Source: JABAYQ01 sp018608925 (GTDB lineage Bacteria; Bacteroidota; Bacteroidia; Flavobacteriales; UBA7312). From it: DNA of 41,249 nt. This document shows, piece by piece, positions 41,145 to 41,249 of the stretch; the first letter of the stretch is position 1, and every line of letters begins with the position of its first letter. The notes beneath the pieces are model-generated. The model saw only the letters and a program-made list of their open reading frames with translations, was not told where the DNA came from and ran no database searches. The position numbers were made by a program, and so were the translations under genes. The stretch is taken from assembly GCA_037625715.1 (NCBI GenBank), contig JASJHQ010000039.1, forward strand, positions 1-41,249. Reading direction: 5' to 3'.

Positions 41145-41249
41145 ATGAAAAAACTAATACTTTTTGTATTTTCTATTTATTCTCTTTTATCATTTTCACA
41201 AGATTTAGTCAGCACAACCCCGAGTAACAAAAATGCTCTTCTTGAAGAG
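41145..41249 (+). CDS. N-terminus of a secreted protein, probably Omp28-related (3' end outside window)
   Basis: Thirty-five codons are visible: a signal peptide (KKLILFVFSIYSLLSFSQ) then a short mature start ending NKNALLEE at the window edge. In Bacteroidota Omp28-like proteins the segment K-x-x-LLEEFTG precedes a CxxC thioredoxin-like site, so this is the expected lead-in. The identification rests on very few residues. It was too short to stand out as an open frame, but the promoter box, signal peptide and family-like start all agree. Confidence 0.6.
   Translation, partial: MKKLILFVFSIYSLLSFSQDLVSTTPSNKNALLEE

Noticed and set aside
1..41249. CRISPR arrays, tRNA/rRNA genes, insertion sequences, integrase or toxin-antitoxin genes
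   Set aside because: No regularly spaced repeats, cloverleaf-like intergenic segments, transposase or integrase motifs were seen; intergenic gaps are too short for most of these.

Overview
The window looks like chromosomal DNA from a marine-type Bacteroidota, most likely order Flavobacteriales. The signs are strong A+T richness, no Shine-Dalgarno sequences, many signal peptides ending in an SPase II lipobox, a full-length sprA (type IX secretion outer-membrane channel), a secreted protein with a type A T9SS sorting tail, Bacteroidota-type cytochrome oxidase gene order, and repeated TAnnTTTG (-7) promoter boxes. There are about 39 protein genes, tightly packed, with gpmI cut by the left edge and a secreted-protein gene cut by the right edge. 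I see no rRNA, tRNA, CRISPR array or insertion sequence, and no gene-free stretch over 300 bp.

Layout. (1) 1-8716, plus strand: the end of phosphoglycerate mutase, an M20 peptidase, then a compact surface/periplasm cluster (2066-6094). That cluster holds two repeat-bearing lipoproteins, a Tat-exported DUF1501/alkaline-phosphatase-superfamily protein, a cytochrome-c-like lipoprotein and an Ig-like lipoprotein. A DUF255 thioredoxin-fold protein and a small membrane protein follow. (2) 8754-16211, minus strand: one long operon running cyoE, two subunit III genes, subunit IV, Sco, DUF420, a 77-aa CxxC membrane protein, TolC, a membrane-fusion protein and tsaB. (3) 16336-25789, minus strand: an operon of deoC, cysQ and a Wzx/Wzy-type glycan cluster with two sulfotransferases, two glycosyltransferases, an epimerase and an acyltransferase. 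Divergent from it on the plus strand is cysC-cysD-cysN (25879-28666). (4) 28699-40974, minus strand: tonB, VanZ-like, gcvH, sprA, ruvA, maeB and a T9SS cargo protein. (5) 41145 to the end: start of a divergent secreted-protein gene, probably Omp28-like.

The most interesting system is region 3. CysDN makes APS, CysC makes PAPS, two sulfotransferases spend PAPS on a glycan built by the neighbouring glycosyltransferases, Wzx and a Wzy-like protein would export and polymerise it, and CysQ removes the inhibitory by-product PAP. No reductive sulfate assimilation gene (cysH, cysI, cysJ) is present, so the locus reads as a self-supplied sulfated-polysaccharide factory. The second candidate is the 2066-6094 cluster, whose components resemble the DUF1501/cytochrome c/DUF1549 systems best known from Planctomycetota but in a reduced, lipoprotein-based form.
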